From positions 124,950 to 188,949 of the forward strand of contig WGMK01000022.1 in NCBI GenBank assembly GCA_016125095.1: DNA of 64,000 nt. The letters are read 5' to 3'. Positions 9,551-17,894 of the stretch are shown here, piece after piece. The translations under genes were made by a program, and so were the position numbers. The DNA comes from Candidatus Hydrogenedens sp. Lineage in GTDB: Bacteria; Hydrogenedentota; Hydrogenedentia; Hydrogenedentales; JAEUWI01. Each line of letters begins with the position of its first letter. The stretch's first letter is position 1. The notes under the pieces are model-generated. The model ran no database searches. It saw nothing but the letters and a program-made list of their open reading frames with translations, and was not told the DNA's origin.

Positions 9551-10090
9551 ATGCCCAAGGCGCTGCTCATATACGGCTCGGTCGAGGGACAGACCCACAA
9601 GATAGAAGACGTGATGGCGGGTCATTTCCGGCAGCACGGCTGGGAGGCCGACGTGCTGGATGTCCGCAAGCTGCCCCCCGGTCTGGCGCTGGAGGATTAC
9701 GACGGCGTGGTGGTGGGCGCGCCCATCCATGCCGGCCGCCATCCCGAGCCGATACACCGGTTCGTGACCGCGCACCGCGAGGCGCTGGCGGAACGGCGCG
9801 CGGCGTTCTTCTCGGTGAGCCTGTCGGCGGCCGGCGATGAGTCCGAGCAGGCCGACGCCCAGCGCTGCCTGGATGATTTCCTGCAGGACACCGGCTGGCA
9901 CCCGCCCATCGCTCGCACCATCGCGGGGGCGCTCCGCTACCGCGAATACAATCTCTTCAAGCGGTATCTCATGCGGAAGCTGATGGAGCAGGGCGGCCAC
10001 GAAACTGATACCAGCCGCAATCACGAATACACCGACTGGCAGCAGGTGCATGATTTCGTCGAGGCGGTCGTCGCGCTCGCACAGCGCTGA
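9551..10090 (+). CDS. flavodoxin-domain protein, HemG-like
   Basis: Protein of 179 residues with a flavodoxin fold: FMN phosphate-loop region YGSVEGQTHKIE at the N-terminus and DGVVVGAPIHAGRH in the next strand-loop. These and the overall length match HemG-type menaquinone-dependent protoporphyrinogen IX dehydrogenase, an electron carrier step in haem synthesis. The segment AGALRYREYNLFKRYLMRKL near residue 130 corresponds to the long insertion loop typical of HemG. No haem synthesis genes adjoin it. A general flavodoxin or NADPH-quinone reductase role remains possible. Confidence 0.75.
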   Translation: MPKALLIYGSVEGQTHKIEDVMAGHFRQHGWEADVLDVRKLPPGLALEDYDGVVVGAPIHAGRHPEPIHRFVTAHREALAERRAAFFSVSLSAAGDESEQADAQRCLDDFLQDTGWHPPIARTIAGALRYREYNLFKRYLMRKLMEQGGHETDTSRNHEYTDWQQVHDFVEAVVALAQR

Positions 10091-10292
10091 CGCTTCCGGC
10101 GGCCTTTCCCCGATCGCGGGTGTAAGCAGTTGCAACTCCACCCCGTCCCATAGTTGGGTGAATACGCCGGGCGATATTCGCCCCGGGAATGACTCGAATA
10201 GGCACGACCGGGTTTAGCGCCCCCTCGCGACTTTTGGAGCCCATCGCGGACCAGCACCGGTATCGGGCGGGATCGCGCGAAAGGAGCCGGAT

Positions 10293-11519
10293 ATGTGCGC
10301 CTTCCCTGCAAACAATGATGGCGTCTGCAACCTCGCACCGTGGCGTTTGGCGCTCGGTGTGGCGTTGCTGGCGTTCGTAGCCGCTTCGACTGCCCACGCC
10401 GTGCTGCAGCCGGTTTTTTCCCAGCCACCGAGCGACGCGGGCGGCTTGGCGCTTTCGTCGCGTGTCCTTCCCGACGGCTCTGATTCGGATACCTATGCCT
10501 ATGAAGCCTTCTCGCCTGGCACAGATACGGCCGTGGTGGAAGTCCGCTGGCGGGGCGGCTACCAATACGCCGCCCAATACGGACGCGTCCAGGACTTTAT
10601 GATCACGTTCTACGGCGTACTGCAAGGCACCAGTCAGCCGAGCCTCGGATTCCCCCCGGCCGAAGAGCAAACCACCGCACTCGCCCAATACGACCTCGGA
10701 AGCATTGCCGGGGAATCGCCCGCCGGGATCTTTGGCGGTGTGGCCATGTACGACTACCATTACACGCTGCCCGCGCCCTTTGCGATCACGGCCGGTACGC
10801 TCTACTGGGTCCGCATCGAGGCCGTGCAGCCGACCTATCCGGACTGGGGTCTTGCAGCCGGCACCGGCGGCAACGGCAGCCACTTCCAATACAACACCGG
10901 CACCACCATGTTCCGTTATTTCCCGAAGGACCCGGCACTGACGCTCTACGCTGACATCGCTGCCAGCGTGCAGATAGCCGCGAGCGCGAATCCCCCGGAG
11001 GGTGGTGTAATTCAGGGAACGGGCGAATATGCCGAGGGCGCGCTCGCCACGCTGGTGGCGATGCCGAATCCCGGGTTCGAGTTTCTCAACTGGACCGAGA
11101 ACGGAACCGAGGTCAGCACCGTGGCCTCGTATTCGTTCACGGCAGATTCGAATCGCGATCTGGTCGCTAACTTCATGGCGATCATCCCGGTAGAGGGGGA
11201 GGGTGCGGGACCGGCAACGCAATCCGCCGACCAGAATGGCGATTTCAGCATCAGTCTTGCGGAATTACTTCGCGTTATTCAGTTTTTCAACGCCTCCGGA
11301 CTGCATTGCGCCGAGGTATCGACCGATACCGAAGACGGCTTTGTCCCCGGACCCGGTGCAAACCAGTCGTGCGCGCCGCATAGCTCCGACTACGATCCCC
11401 AGGATTGGGTGATTGGACTGAGCGAACAGTTGCGGCTCATCCAGTTCTTTAATTTGGGCGGCTATCACGATTGCCCCGACGCCGGTACTGAAGATGGTTT
11501 CTGCGCGGGGCCCGCTTAG
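10293..11519 (+). CDS. secreted protein with InlB-like repeat and 4-Cys EF-hand-like C-terminal module (copy 1)
   Basis: A signal peptide (about residues 17-39, ending TAHA) starts this 408-residue secreted protein. Residues 40-220 form a beta-rich domain I do not recognise. Residues about 225-295 look like a divergent InlB B-repeat (NPPEGG, then FLNWTENGTEV and FTADSNRDLVANF). A short linker (PVEGEGAGP) leads to the C-terminal module (11223-11516) shared with three other proteins here: a canonical 12-residue EF-hand loop DQNGDFSISLAE, helix LLRVIQFFN, Cys, TEDGF, CAPH, a second half DYDPQDWVIGLSE with helix LRLIQFFN, then CPDAGTEDGFC. AAAGGAG lies 6 bases before the ATG. Function unknown; surface location is inferred. 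Confidence 0.8.
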   Translation: MCAFPANNDGVCNLAPWRLALGVALLAFVAASTAHAVLQPVFSQPPSDAGGLALSSRVLPDGSDSDTYAYEAFSPGTDTAVVEVRWRGGYQYAAQYGRVQDFMITFYGVLQGTSQPSLGFPPAEEQTTALAQYDLGSIAGESPAGIFGGVAMYDYHYTLPAPFAITAGTLYWVRIEAVQPTYPDWGLAAGTGGNGSHFQYNTGTTMFRYFPKDPALTLYADIAASVQIAASANPPEGGVIQGTGEYAEGALATLVAMPNPGFEFLNWTENGTEVSTVASYSFTADSNRDLVANFMAIIPVEGEGAGPATQSADQNGDFSISLAELLRVIQFFNASGLHCAEVSTDTEDGFVPGPGANQSCAPHSSDYDPQDWVIGLSEQLRLIQFFNLGGYHDCPDAGTEDGFCAGPA

Positions 11520-11530
11520 CCTCGGGCGGA

Positions 11531-11572
11531 AATAAAAAACGCGGCGGATTCGGTATTCACCGTATCCGCCGC
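11531..11572 (-). terminator. Rho-independent terminator of the 11599-12177 gene
   Basis: On the minus strand a GC-rich stem (GCGGCGGAT paired with ATCCGCCGC, extended by CGGT/ACCG around a short loop, 11541-11572) is followed by a run of six T residues (11534-11539 on the complement). It lies 27 bases past the stop of the minus-strand gene. No T-run follows it on the plus strand, so it is not a good terminator for the convergent plus-strand gene. Confidence 0.8.
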
Positions 11573-11598
11573 GCTCGTGTGTGTCTGCTTCGCGAGGA

Positions 11599-12177
11599 TT
11601 AGATACCCGAAATGTCCAGCGTGGTGATTTTGTACTTGCCGCCTTCTTCCTTCACCACGAACTCAAGCGTGACGGTGCCGAAAGCGCCTTCCACGTCCAC
11701 CGGATAGATGACGATTTCGTCGCCGTCCTTTTCGAACTCGGTGTCGTCGGTCAGGATCTCGATGTCCTTGGCGTACATCGACACGTAGCCCATGTCGATC
11801 GCGTTCTGGATGAAGTCGCGGAGTTCCTTCTTGCCGCCGACCTGGTAGTGGTCGAAGTCGTCGGAGATGAGGTCCATCACCGCGTCGACGTTCTCATCGA
11901 TGGCCGCCTGCTTGATCATCTTGACGGCGGACTTGAACTGCTCCTCGGGCGAACCGCCGGCATCCGCAGCCGCAGCCGGGGCCTCGGCCGACTTCTCGCC
12001 GCCCATCGAGTTCAGCAGCAACAGCAGGGCCGCCTGCTGTTCGTCGGAAAGCGAGGACACCATGCCCTGCAGCTTCTCAGTCAGCGCGCCCTCGGCGTGC
12101 GCCGGCACCGCCAGCACCGCCAACGCCATCACAGCCGCCGCAGCAGCACCGCAAATCATTCCCGTAACCTTCTTCAT
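11599..12177 (-). CDS. small secreted protein with NTF2/SnoaL-like domain
   Basis: Protein of 192 residues: signal peptide (MKKVTGMICGAAAAAVMALA, cleavage after PAHA), an Ala-rich linker (about residues 55-70), then an alpha+beta domain. The pattern EEQFKSAVKMIKQAAIDENVD followed by ISDDFDHYQVGGKKELRDFI resembles NTF2-like/SnoaL folds used for ligand binding or as accessory domains. AAGGAG precedes the ATG at 12177 by about 9 bases; an ATG 45 bases upstream would bury the signal peptide. It carries its own terminator. Function unknown. Confidence 0.72.
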   Translation of the reverse strand: MKKVTGMICGAAAAAVMALAVLAVPAHAEGALTEKLQGMVSSLSDEQQAALLLLLNSMGGEKSAEAPAAAADAGGSPEEQFKSAVKMIKQAAIDENVDAVMDLISDDFDHYQVGGKKELRDFIQNAIDMGYVSMYAKDIEILTDDTEFEKDGDEIVIYPVDVEGAFGTVTLEFVVKEEGGKYKITTLDISGI

Positions 12178-12342
12178 GAAAACCGTCTCCTTCGTGTAAA
12201 AAGTTGTTGGCCTGCGCCACACCCCCTGAGGGCTGGCACTGGATGAGACCGAACCCGCCGGGTTCAGGTTTCACCATACGCCTGGGTGCGCCGCTGCCGC
12301 ACGGGCTGGACACCGAAGAGACGAGTACCGAAACGAGAATAG

Positions 12343-13344
12343 TTAGATTGACGCGCGCTCGGGCACGTCGAGCCAGGAGAAGCGCGGGGGCGTGGCCGGA
12401 TCGCGCAGCTTGAAGCGCTCGACAATGCGGCGGTAGCGGTCGGGCAGCTGGCACAGGTATTCCTGCGCCTTCTGCGCCGCCGGGGAAAGCCCGCCCAGAT
12501 GCTCGATGTCCCAGCGCTTGAGCAGCTGCTCGACGATGTCGATGTAGTCGCGCGGCGTATAGATTTCCGAGCGCGTGGCGATGTACTCGAACTTCTTGAA
12601 GGTCTCGCCGATAGACTTGCCGCGTTCGCGCATGTACATCGCCGGCATGGTAATCTTCTTGCGCATCATGTCCTCGAAGGCGAGCACGATCTCATCGCGG
12701 TCCATTTCCATGAACTTCTCGATGAAGAGGCTGTAGGCGCGGGCATGGCGGTGTTCGTCGCCCGCCACGCGGCTGCACAGCTTGAACAGGCGCGAGGCCC
12801 CTGCCTTCTCGGCATAGCGCGCCACGCTGAGGTGGCTCACACGCGTTGCGATTTCCTGAAAGCTGGTGTAGATAAACGTGCGGTAGGGGTCGTTCATCGT
12901 CTGCGTGTCGCCGCCGTCGGAGATGAGGTTCTGCACCGTCACTTCCACCTCGCGCATGTTCACGCGCCCCGTGAGGTAGAGATAGCGGTTGAGCACGTCG
13001 CCGTGCCGGTTTTCCTCGGCGCACCAGCCGCGGTTCCAGGCACCCCACACGGTTTTCGGATCGCCCTGATGGTCCACGCCTTCCAGCGGAAAAATCCACG
13101 AGGCATAAGTCGGCAGGGCTTCCTCGGTAATCATGTCGCCCACCAGGCCCACCAGCACGTCTTCCGGCAGCTCGCGCGCCTCGGCCTGCAGTTCGCGGAC
13201 CTGTTCGAAGCCTTCCTCCGAAGACAGGTCGGGCAGGAAATCGGAGGGCTGCCAATTGGTCTCCGGATTCCGAAGCAGCACCGGCATCTGTTCTTCCAGG
13301 AAAGGCTCGACTGCCCGCATGATTTCCAATCGACCGTGGTCCAT
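12343..13344 (-). CDS. acyl-ACP desaturase (soluble di-iron type)
   Basis: Soluble enzyme of 333 residues that inserts a double bond into acyl-ACP using O2 and a di-iron centre, the type also found in plants and actinobacteria (DesA). Both iron-binding motifs are intact: EENRHGD (EExxH, about residue 110) and DEHRHA (DExRH, about 195). The RVNMREVEVTVQNLISDG segment is typical of the family. The start at 13344 (MDHGRLEIM) has GAGGAG ideally placed; the ATG 12 bases upstream lies before that ribosome site. A presence of this gene implies an oxygen-exposed lifestyle. The electron donor (ferredoxin) is not encoded nearby. Confidence 0.9.
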   Translation of the reverse strand: MDHGRLEIMRAVEPFLEEQMPVLLRNPETNWQPSDFLPDLSSEEGFEQVRELQAEARELPEDVLVGLVGDMITEEALPTYASWIFPLEGVDHQGDPKTVWGAWNRGWCAEENRHGDVLNRYLYLTGRVNMREVEVTVQNLISDGGDTQTMNDPYRTFIYTSFQEIATRVSHLSVARYAEKAGASRLFKLCSRVAGDEHRHARAYSLFIEKFMEMDRDEIVLAFEDMMRKKITMPAMYMRERGKSIGETFKKFEYIATRSEIYTPRDYIDIVEQLLKRWDIEHLGGLSPAAQKAQEYLCQLPDRYRRIVERFKLRDPATPPRFSWLDVPERASI

Positions 13345-13390
13345 AAGGCTCCTCATTCGCGTTCAGGGTTCAGCGTATTGAACGCCATTC

Positions 13391-13420
13391 AGCCTACCGC
13401 AGCATACCGTTAGATGTCAA
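13391..13420 (-). promoter_or_regulatory. possible promoter of the desaturase gene
   Basis: On the minus strand a perfect -35 box TTGACA (13415-13420) is followed after 18 bases by TAGGCT (13391-13396), a poor -10. It lies about 47 bases before the desaturase start. The -35 is convincing, the -10 is not. Confidence 0.35.
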
Positions 13421-13478
13421 ACAGTTTAGTGCGACCGCCCCGTAAAATCAGACTGGTGGGCAGGTTCCGGAGTTTCAA

Positions 13479-13675
13479 TTTGACAGGATAACAGGATGAC
13501 TGGATTGAAAAGAGACAAGATTTTTGGACAGGATTAACAAGATTTACAGGATTAGAATGCAATATCGGGAGAGGGTCCAACCCGGGCGTCCCTGCACTTC
13601 CCAATCCTGTTAATCCTGTCAAAGCCTCTTCGTCTTGGTCCCTCTTCCATCCAGTCATCCTGTTATCCTGTCAAA
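13479..13675. repeat. interrupted inverted repeat with 27-base perfect arms and ACAGGAT units
   Basis: Noncoding element between the desaturase and FabG genes (13345-13686 has no gene). The outer arms 13479-13505 and 13649-13675 are exact reverse complements over 27 bases. The inner arms are also partly complementary: the core GACAGGATTAACA recurs at about 13527-13539 and, inverted, around 13607-13619. Both arms are built from repeated ACAGGAT/ACAAGAT units. The spacer (about 13554-13600) is GC-richer. Such motifs occur as scattered intergenic repeats in some genomes; whether this is a mobile miniature element, a folded RNA or a protein site is unknown. Confidence 0.85.
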
Positions 13676-13686
13676 AAATCGTCCTC

Positions 13687-15036
13687 CTAAGCGCCCACGA
13701 AGTTGCCGCCGCAGACACGGAGGGTTTCGCCGGTAATGCCGGCAGCGCCGGGGCTGGCGAGAAAAGTGATGGCCTCGGCGATGTCGATGGGCTGGCCGCC
13801 CTGACTGAGGTTGCACAGGCGGCGGGCCACTTCGCGCGTGCCCATGGGGATGGCGGCGGTCATGCGGGTCTCAATGAAGCCCGGCGCAATGGCGTTCACC
13901 GTAATGCCGCGCGCGGCCATCTCGGGGGCAAGCTTGCGCACGTAGCCGATCACGCCGGCCTTGGTGGCGGCGTAGTTGGTCTGGCCCACGTTTCCGCCGA
14001 TGCCGCCGATGGACGACAGCGCGATGATGCGCCCGCCCTCGCGCAGGCTGCCGCGCAGCGCCTCGTTCGCCCGGATGAGCGACGCGAGGTTGATGTTCAG
14101 CACGAGGTCCCACTGCGCCTCGCTCATGTTCGAAAGCGTCTTGTCGCGGGTCACACCCGCGTTGTGCACCACGATATCCAGTCCGCCGTGGTGTTCCTCG
14201 GCATGGTGCAGCATCTTCTCCGCCGCGTGCGGGTCGGTAATGTCGCAGGCGAGCGCCGTGCCGCCGATGGCCTTCGCCACCGCCTCGGCCGCCTTGAGGT
14301 CGTCCGGACGATCCATCACGATAACCTTCGCGCCCTCGCGCGCCAGGGTTTTCGCCGTAGCCTCGCCGATGCCGCGCGCGGCCCCGGTCACCAGCGCCAC
14401 CTTGCCCGCCAGCGGCTGGGTCAGCGGTCCGGTGCCCGGCCAGGGGGCCACGCCGGACACCCGCACCGGCTGGCCCGACACATAGGCCGAGCAGGGCGAG
14501 AGCAGCCAGCGGAGCACCGGTGCCACGCGCTCCTCGGCGCCGGGCTCGACATAGAGGGTCTGGGTCGTGGCGCCCTTGCGGCCGATTTCGCGGCCCACGC
14601 TGCGCACGAATCCCTCGATGCCGCGCTGCGCCGCCGCGCCCAGGGCATCGGCCATGGCGTCCGGCGTGCGCGCCAGTACCACCACGCGCCCGCAGGATTT
14701 CAGCGCGCGCAGGTTCGGGTGGAAGAAGTCGTACAGCGCGCGCAGGCCTTCCGGTCCCGCAATGGCGGTCGCATCGAATACCAGCGCCTTCGGCCGCGCA
14801 TTGTCCGCCAGCGCATCGGGCGAAGCCGTCTGCGCGCCGGCGCCGATCAGCATCGCGTCGAGCGAATCGGCGAATGCCCCGCCCGGCGCGCCGCCGCACA
14901 CCGCCAACTCGCCCTGCAGCGGCTTCTCCTGCCAGGGCCCCGTGCTCCGCTCCAGCTTCTGCGGCAAGGGCAAGGGCAGCCCCAGCGTCTTGATAATGCC
15001 GCGCGCCGCGTTGTTTTCAACCAAAAAGTCAGCCAT
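13687..15036 (-). CDS. long-form 3-oxoacyl-ACP reductase (FabG4-like SDR)
   Basis: Protein of 449 residues. The C-terminal 240 residues are a classical short-chain dehydrogenase: TGAARGIG cofactor loop, NAGVTRD, catalytic Ser in ALSSIGG, and NYAATK with catalytic Tyr and Lys. The N-terminal 200 residues form a second, degenerate Rossmann-like domain, the layout of the high-molecular-weight FabG4 reductases. Likely reaction: NAD(P)H-dependent reduction of 3-ketoacyl-ACP or -CoA. No acyltransferase or dehydratase gene adjoins it; the acyl-ACP desaturase is upstream across the repeat element, and a FadI-type thiolase lies 10 kb away. Confidence 0.87.
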   Translation of the reverse strand: MADFLVENNAARGIIKTLGLPLPLPQKLERSTGPWQEKPLQGELAVCGGAPGGAFADSLDAMLIGAGAQTASPDALADNARPKALVFDATAIAGPEGLRALYDFFHPNLRALKSCGRVVVLARTPDAMADALGAAAQRGIEGFVRSVGREIGRKGATTQTLYVEPGAEERVAPVLRWLLSPCSAYVSGQPVRVSGVAPWPGTGPLTQPLAGKVALVTGAARGIGEATAKTLAREGAKVIVMDRPDDLKAAEAVAKAIGGTALACDITDPHAAEKMLHHAEEHHGGLDIVVHNAGVTRDKTLSNMSEAQWDLVLNINLASLIRANEALRGSLREGGRIIALSSIGGIGGNVGQTNYAATKAGVIGYVRKLAPEMAARGITVNAIAPGFIETRMTAAIPMGTREVARRLCNLSQGGQPIDIAEAITFLASPGAAGITGETLRVCGGNFVGA

Positions 15037-15189
15037 CGTCGTACTCCCAAACTCTAAAACGTGTTGCCGTACGGTCCTCGTTCGCGGATTGTAGCAAGAT
15101 CAGAGACCCGGTGGTCGAGCCTGCGGCGGGATGACCAAGTGACAGATACTGGTCCCCGCAGTCGTTTGGGCATATGGGGTTACTTGCTA

Positions 15190-15218
15190 TTGACAGTTTC
15201 AAATATTACTGCCATAGT
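15190..15218 (+). promoter_or_regulatory. sigma-70-type promoter of the 15269 gene
   Basis: TTGACA (15190-15195), 17-base spacer, CATAGT (15213-15218). The region is much more AT-rich than its surroundings. Inverted TTGCTA (15185-15190) and TAGCAA (15222-15227) flank the promoter core and could form an operator. Confidence 0.55.
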
Positions 15219-15268
15219 AGGTAGCAATAGTTAGCAGAGACAGGTTGTAATCAGAAGGATGTTAGGTA

Positions 15269-16330
15269 ATGGCAAAACAAGTCCACAAGACAATCCTCAT
15301 ACCGCAGCTTCAATTGCGCCGCCACGCGGTCTGGTGGCTCTTGGCGCTTTTGATCTCGAGCATCCAAGTTGCAGACGCAGCACCGGACGGATTCGACGCC
15401 TTAAACTGTAATGACCTCCCATTACTGCGCGAATGCTTGGAACAGCAGGACGCAGCGCGCCAATCGATTCAAGGATTCCGGCTGACATTGGAGTGGCAGC
15501 AGTCAGGGCCGCTGGCCGAAGGCGGCGATAAGCCGCTGCATGTATCCGCCGGAGGTACTTGCGAGTTGATAGGTTTCGATTCGCTTAGGATGAAGTCGGC
15601 TTCGAGTACAACTACGGCGCAACCGAATGGTCTCGAGCAAACGCTCACGGAGACAAGCGTGATCGGGAGCGGTTTTTTCGTTTATGGGGTACAGCGTTCG
15701 GGGCAGAAGGGCACCGCGCAGCAGTTCGACTTCAAAAATATCTCCGATCTAGACGAGCGTGCAGCAGCACTAGCCGATGCGACTATGGGGCAGGATGTTC
15801 TGCGCTATGGATTCGGCGATGGCGTGACGACACTGGAACGTCACTTGGAAATGCACCAGGACGTGAACCGGTGGTTCATTGAACGCCAAGCGGATGGCCT
15901 GATTCGCCTGTCCCGATACAGCCCGGCCACGAGCGATCCCGATCTGTCCGATTGTGAGTGGTACATCGATCCGGCGCGCGGCGGGTTGATCGTGCGCACC
16001 GTCAACCGCGATTTCGACGGGAGTGTCCTGTCGGACCTGAAAGTAGAGACAGAGGAAGTAAGCCCTGGCCTCTGGTTTCCCACGGGCTTTGCGCGGCGCG
16101 GCGAAGGTTCGATGACCAAAGCGCGCTTCACGCAGGTTCAGGTAAACCCGGAGTTATCCTTGGAGGATTTTGGATGGCAAGTTTTCGGCAACAGGCTTGA
16201 GGGATACCGGGGCTTCCGTAAAGCGCTAGACGGGCAAATCAGCAGCTTTGTGGTCGAGAATGGGCTTCCAGTCGCCCGCTCCCCCCAGGCCTTGGTCGGC
16301 GATACCTCTCGGGATTCCGCAAAGTCGTAA
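15269..16330 (+). CDS. secreted protein of unknown function
   Basis: Protein of 353 residues with an N-terminal hydrophobic signal (HAVWWLLALLISSIQVADA, cleavage near ADAAP). The mature part is rich in beta-strand-like stretches: FRLTLEWQQSG, then ARGGLIVRTVNRDFDGSVL and GLWFPTGFARRGEG. This recalls LolA/LppX-type lipid-carrier folds and similar DUFs common in planctomycete-like bacteria, where a protein measures how an earlier value translates into a lipid-binding sheet, but similarity is too weak to assign. AGAAGGA precedes the ATG. Base composition is visibly lower in GC than neighbours and it has its own promoter, so recent acquisition is possible. Confidence 0.65.
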   Translation: MAKQVHKTILIPQLQLRRHAVWWLLALLISSIQVADAAPDGFDALNCNDLPLLRECLEQQDAARQSIQGFRLTLEWQQSGPLAEGGDKPLHVSAGGTCELIGFDSLRMKSASSTTTAQPNGLEQTLTETSVIGSGFFVYGVQRSGQKGTAQQFDFKNISDLDERAAALADATMGQDVLRYGFGDGVTTLERHLEMHQDVNRWFIERQADGLIRLSRYSPATSDPDLSDCEWYIDPARGGLIVRTVNRDFDGSVLSDLKVETEEVSPGLWFPTGFARRGEGSMTKARFTQVQVNPELSLEDFGWQVFGNRLEGYRGFRKALDGQISSFVVENGLPVARSPQALVGDTSRDSAKS

Positions 16331-16342
16331 GATCGTTGCTGC

Positions 16343-17851
16343 TTACTTGCCGACCAGCTCGTCGCGCACTTCGAGGAATCCTTCCATATCGTTCAGGCGG
16401 AGGAGGATGAGGTAGGCGCAGCCGAGGCCGTTGAGGTTGGGCATGATGGCGCGGGCGCCGGTGGGGGTGGTGTCGATGCCCTCGAACTTGAGGGTGTGCG
16501 TACCGGCCTTGAGGTCGTGCGTGTCGAAGGACATCCAGGCGGGGTCGTATTGTCCGACCACGAAGCTGTAGGGCTCTCCGAGCGGCTTGTCGTCGAGCGA
16601 GATTTGATAGACGCCCGCCACGAGGCCGTGCAGGAAAATGCCGGAGAGGTTGTAGCGGCCATCCTGTTCCGCCTCGAAATCGATCTCCATGGTGGCGGTC
16701 TTCATGCTGGGCATGTAGGCGAGGAAGGGGCCCTGTTGCAGCACGAGGAAGGGCGGGTTCGCGCGGTACTTCAGTTCGGAACCGGGAATCACCTTGTAGG
16801 GCGGAATGCGCTCGGCCGCGGGCGGCAGGGGCGTTTCGATGGCGGCGGCGGGGTATTGGTACCAATAGGCCACGGAGGAATCCCAGTCCTTGCGCTCCTT
16901 GAAGCCGCCCAGTTCCGCCGTGGTGATGGGGGCCTGATCGTTGAAGATGCTGCCCTTGTGCTCGATTTCCACGTGCAGGGATTCGTTGAACGGCACGGGA
17001 TCCTCGAGGTGCCAGCGGTAGGCGGTCATGCGATCGCCGGAGACGACGCCGTCGTAGAGCGGCACGCCGAAGTAGGGCGTGCAGAATTCGCGGAAGCCCC
17101 AGGCGTCGTTAAAGTAGTCCTCGGTGCCGGTGCCGCGCAGCTGCGGGGTCTCGGCGCCGTCGACGTAGAAGAAGTCGTCGCCCTCGCCGAACCAGCCGGT
17201 CTCCATCTGAAACGACGACAGCACGGTGCCCACGTAGTGGCCCTTGCCCTTCGCGTCGAGAATCGTGTAGTTGCCGGGCTGCGCCGGAAACTCCTGGCGG
17301 TACATCGCGTGGAAGTAGGGCGTGTCTTCGGGCAGTTCGGGCAGCTTGCGCCAGTTGATCTGCCAGTAGAAGGAATCCACGTCGTAGGTGCCGGAATCGT
17401 TCGTCGCGGTGATCTTGATGGACTGGCGGAAGGGCATGTGCCAGTAGCAGGTGCGGCTGCGGCCGTGGGACGTGACGACCGACGGCAGCGAGGTCATGTT
17501 CTGGAAGGCGGCATGGCCGATGCCGAAGAAATCGCCGATGGGCGCCTGCACGCTCGGGTATTCCGCGCCGTCGTAATACACACGCAGCGTAATCGAGCGG
17601 CCCTGGAAGGGATCCATCGAGCCGATGGTATTCCAGAAGTGGGTGACCATGCCCGGGCCTTCCTCCTCCATCAGCACCAGCGTCTCGCCCATCTTGATGC
17701 TGCGGGCGTCGCCGTTGGCGTCCAGCCGCTCGTTCGAACTGCCCGCGCGGCGCGCCTCGTAGTTCTGCGGCTTCGTCACGTCGTCCAGCACGCCGGCGCG
17801 CGCGGCGCCGGGGAGCATCAGGGCGGCCAACAGGCAGAGGCGGAAATACAT
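16343..17851 (-). CDS. secreted DUF2961-family protein
   Basis: Protein of 502 residues with a signal peptide (ending GAARA). The body matches DUF2961: EEEGPGMVTHFWNTIG, the SITLRVYYDG strand, PIGDFFGIGH, and GTGTEDYFNDAWGFRE. Members belong to a jelly-roll superfamily and some act as glycoside hydrolases on fructose- or arabinose-containing glycans, so a secreted carbohydrate-active role is likely. The last 130 residues form another beta-rich domain (RYNLSGIFLHGLVAGVYQIS). AAGGA lies 8 bases before the ATG. Substrate unknown. Confidence 0.82.
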   Translation of the reverse strand: MYFRLCLLAALMLPGAARAGVLDDVTKPQNYEARRAGSSNERLDANGDARSIKMGETLVLMEEEGPGMVTHFWNTIGSMDPFQGRSITLRVYYDGAEYPSVQAPIGDFFGIGHAAFQNMTSLPSVVTSHGRSRTCYWHMPFRQSIKITATNDSGTYDVDSFYWQINWRKLPELPEDTPYFHAMYRQEFPAQPGNYTILDAKGKGHYVGTVLSSFQMETGWFGEGDDFFYVDGAETPQLRGTGTEDYFNDAWGFREFCTPYFGVPLYDGVVSGDRMTAYRWHLEDPVPFNESLHVEIEHKGSIFNDQAPITTAELGGFKERKDWDSSVAYWYQYPAAAIETPLPPAAERIPPYKVIPGSELKYRANPPFLVLQQGPFLAYMPSMKTATMEIDFEAEQDGRYNLSGIFLHGLVAGVYQISLDDKPLGEPYSFVVGQYDPAWMSFDTHDLKAGTHTLKFEGIDTTPTGARAIMPNLNGLGCAYLILLRLNDMEGFLEVRDELVGK

Positions 17852-17894
17852 GGCAGTATCCTTCCGGGTCGTTCGCGCGCGGGTCAGCCGCCGG

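Noticed and set aside
10167..10187. Hairpin GGGCGA-TAT-TCGCCC between the HemG-like and module-1 genes
   Set aside because: Six-base stem with 3-base loop in GC-rich DNA, no T-tract; may be chance.
12251..12265. Palindrome GAACCCG-C-CGGGTTC downstream of the desaturase
   Set aside because: No T-tract on either side and short stem; too weak to call a terminator.
13410..13658. 82-residue minus-strand frame across the palindrome
   Set aside because: Its sequence derives from the inverted-repeat arms and has no ribosome site or motif.
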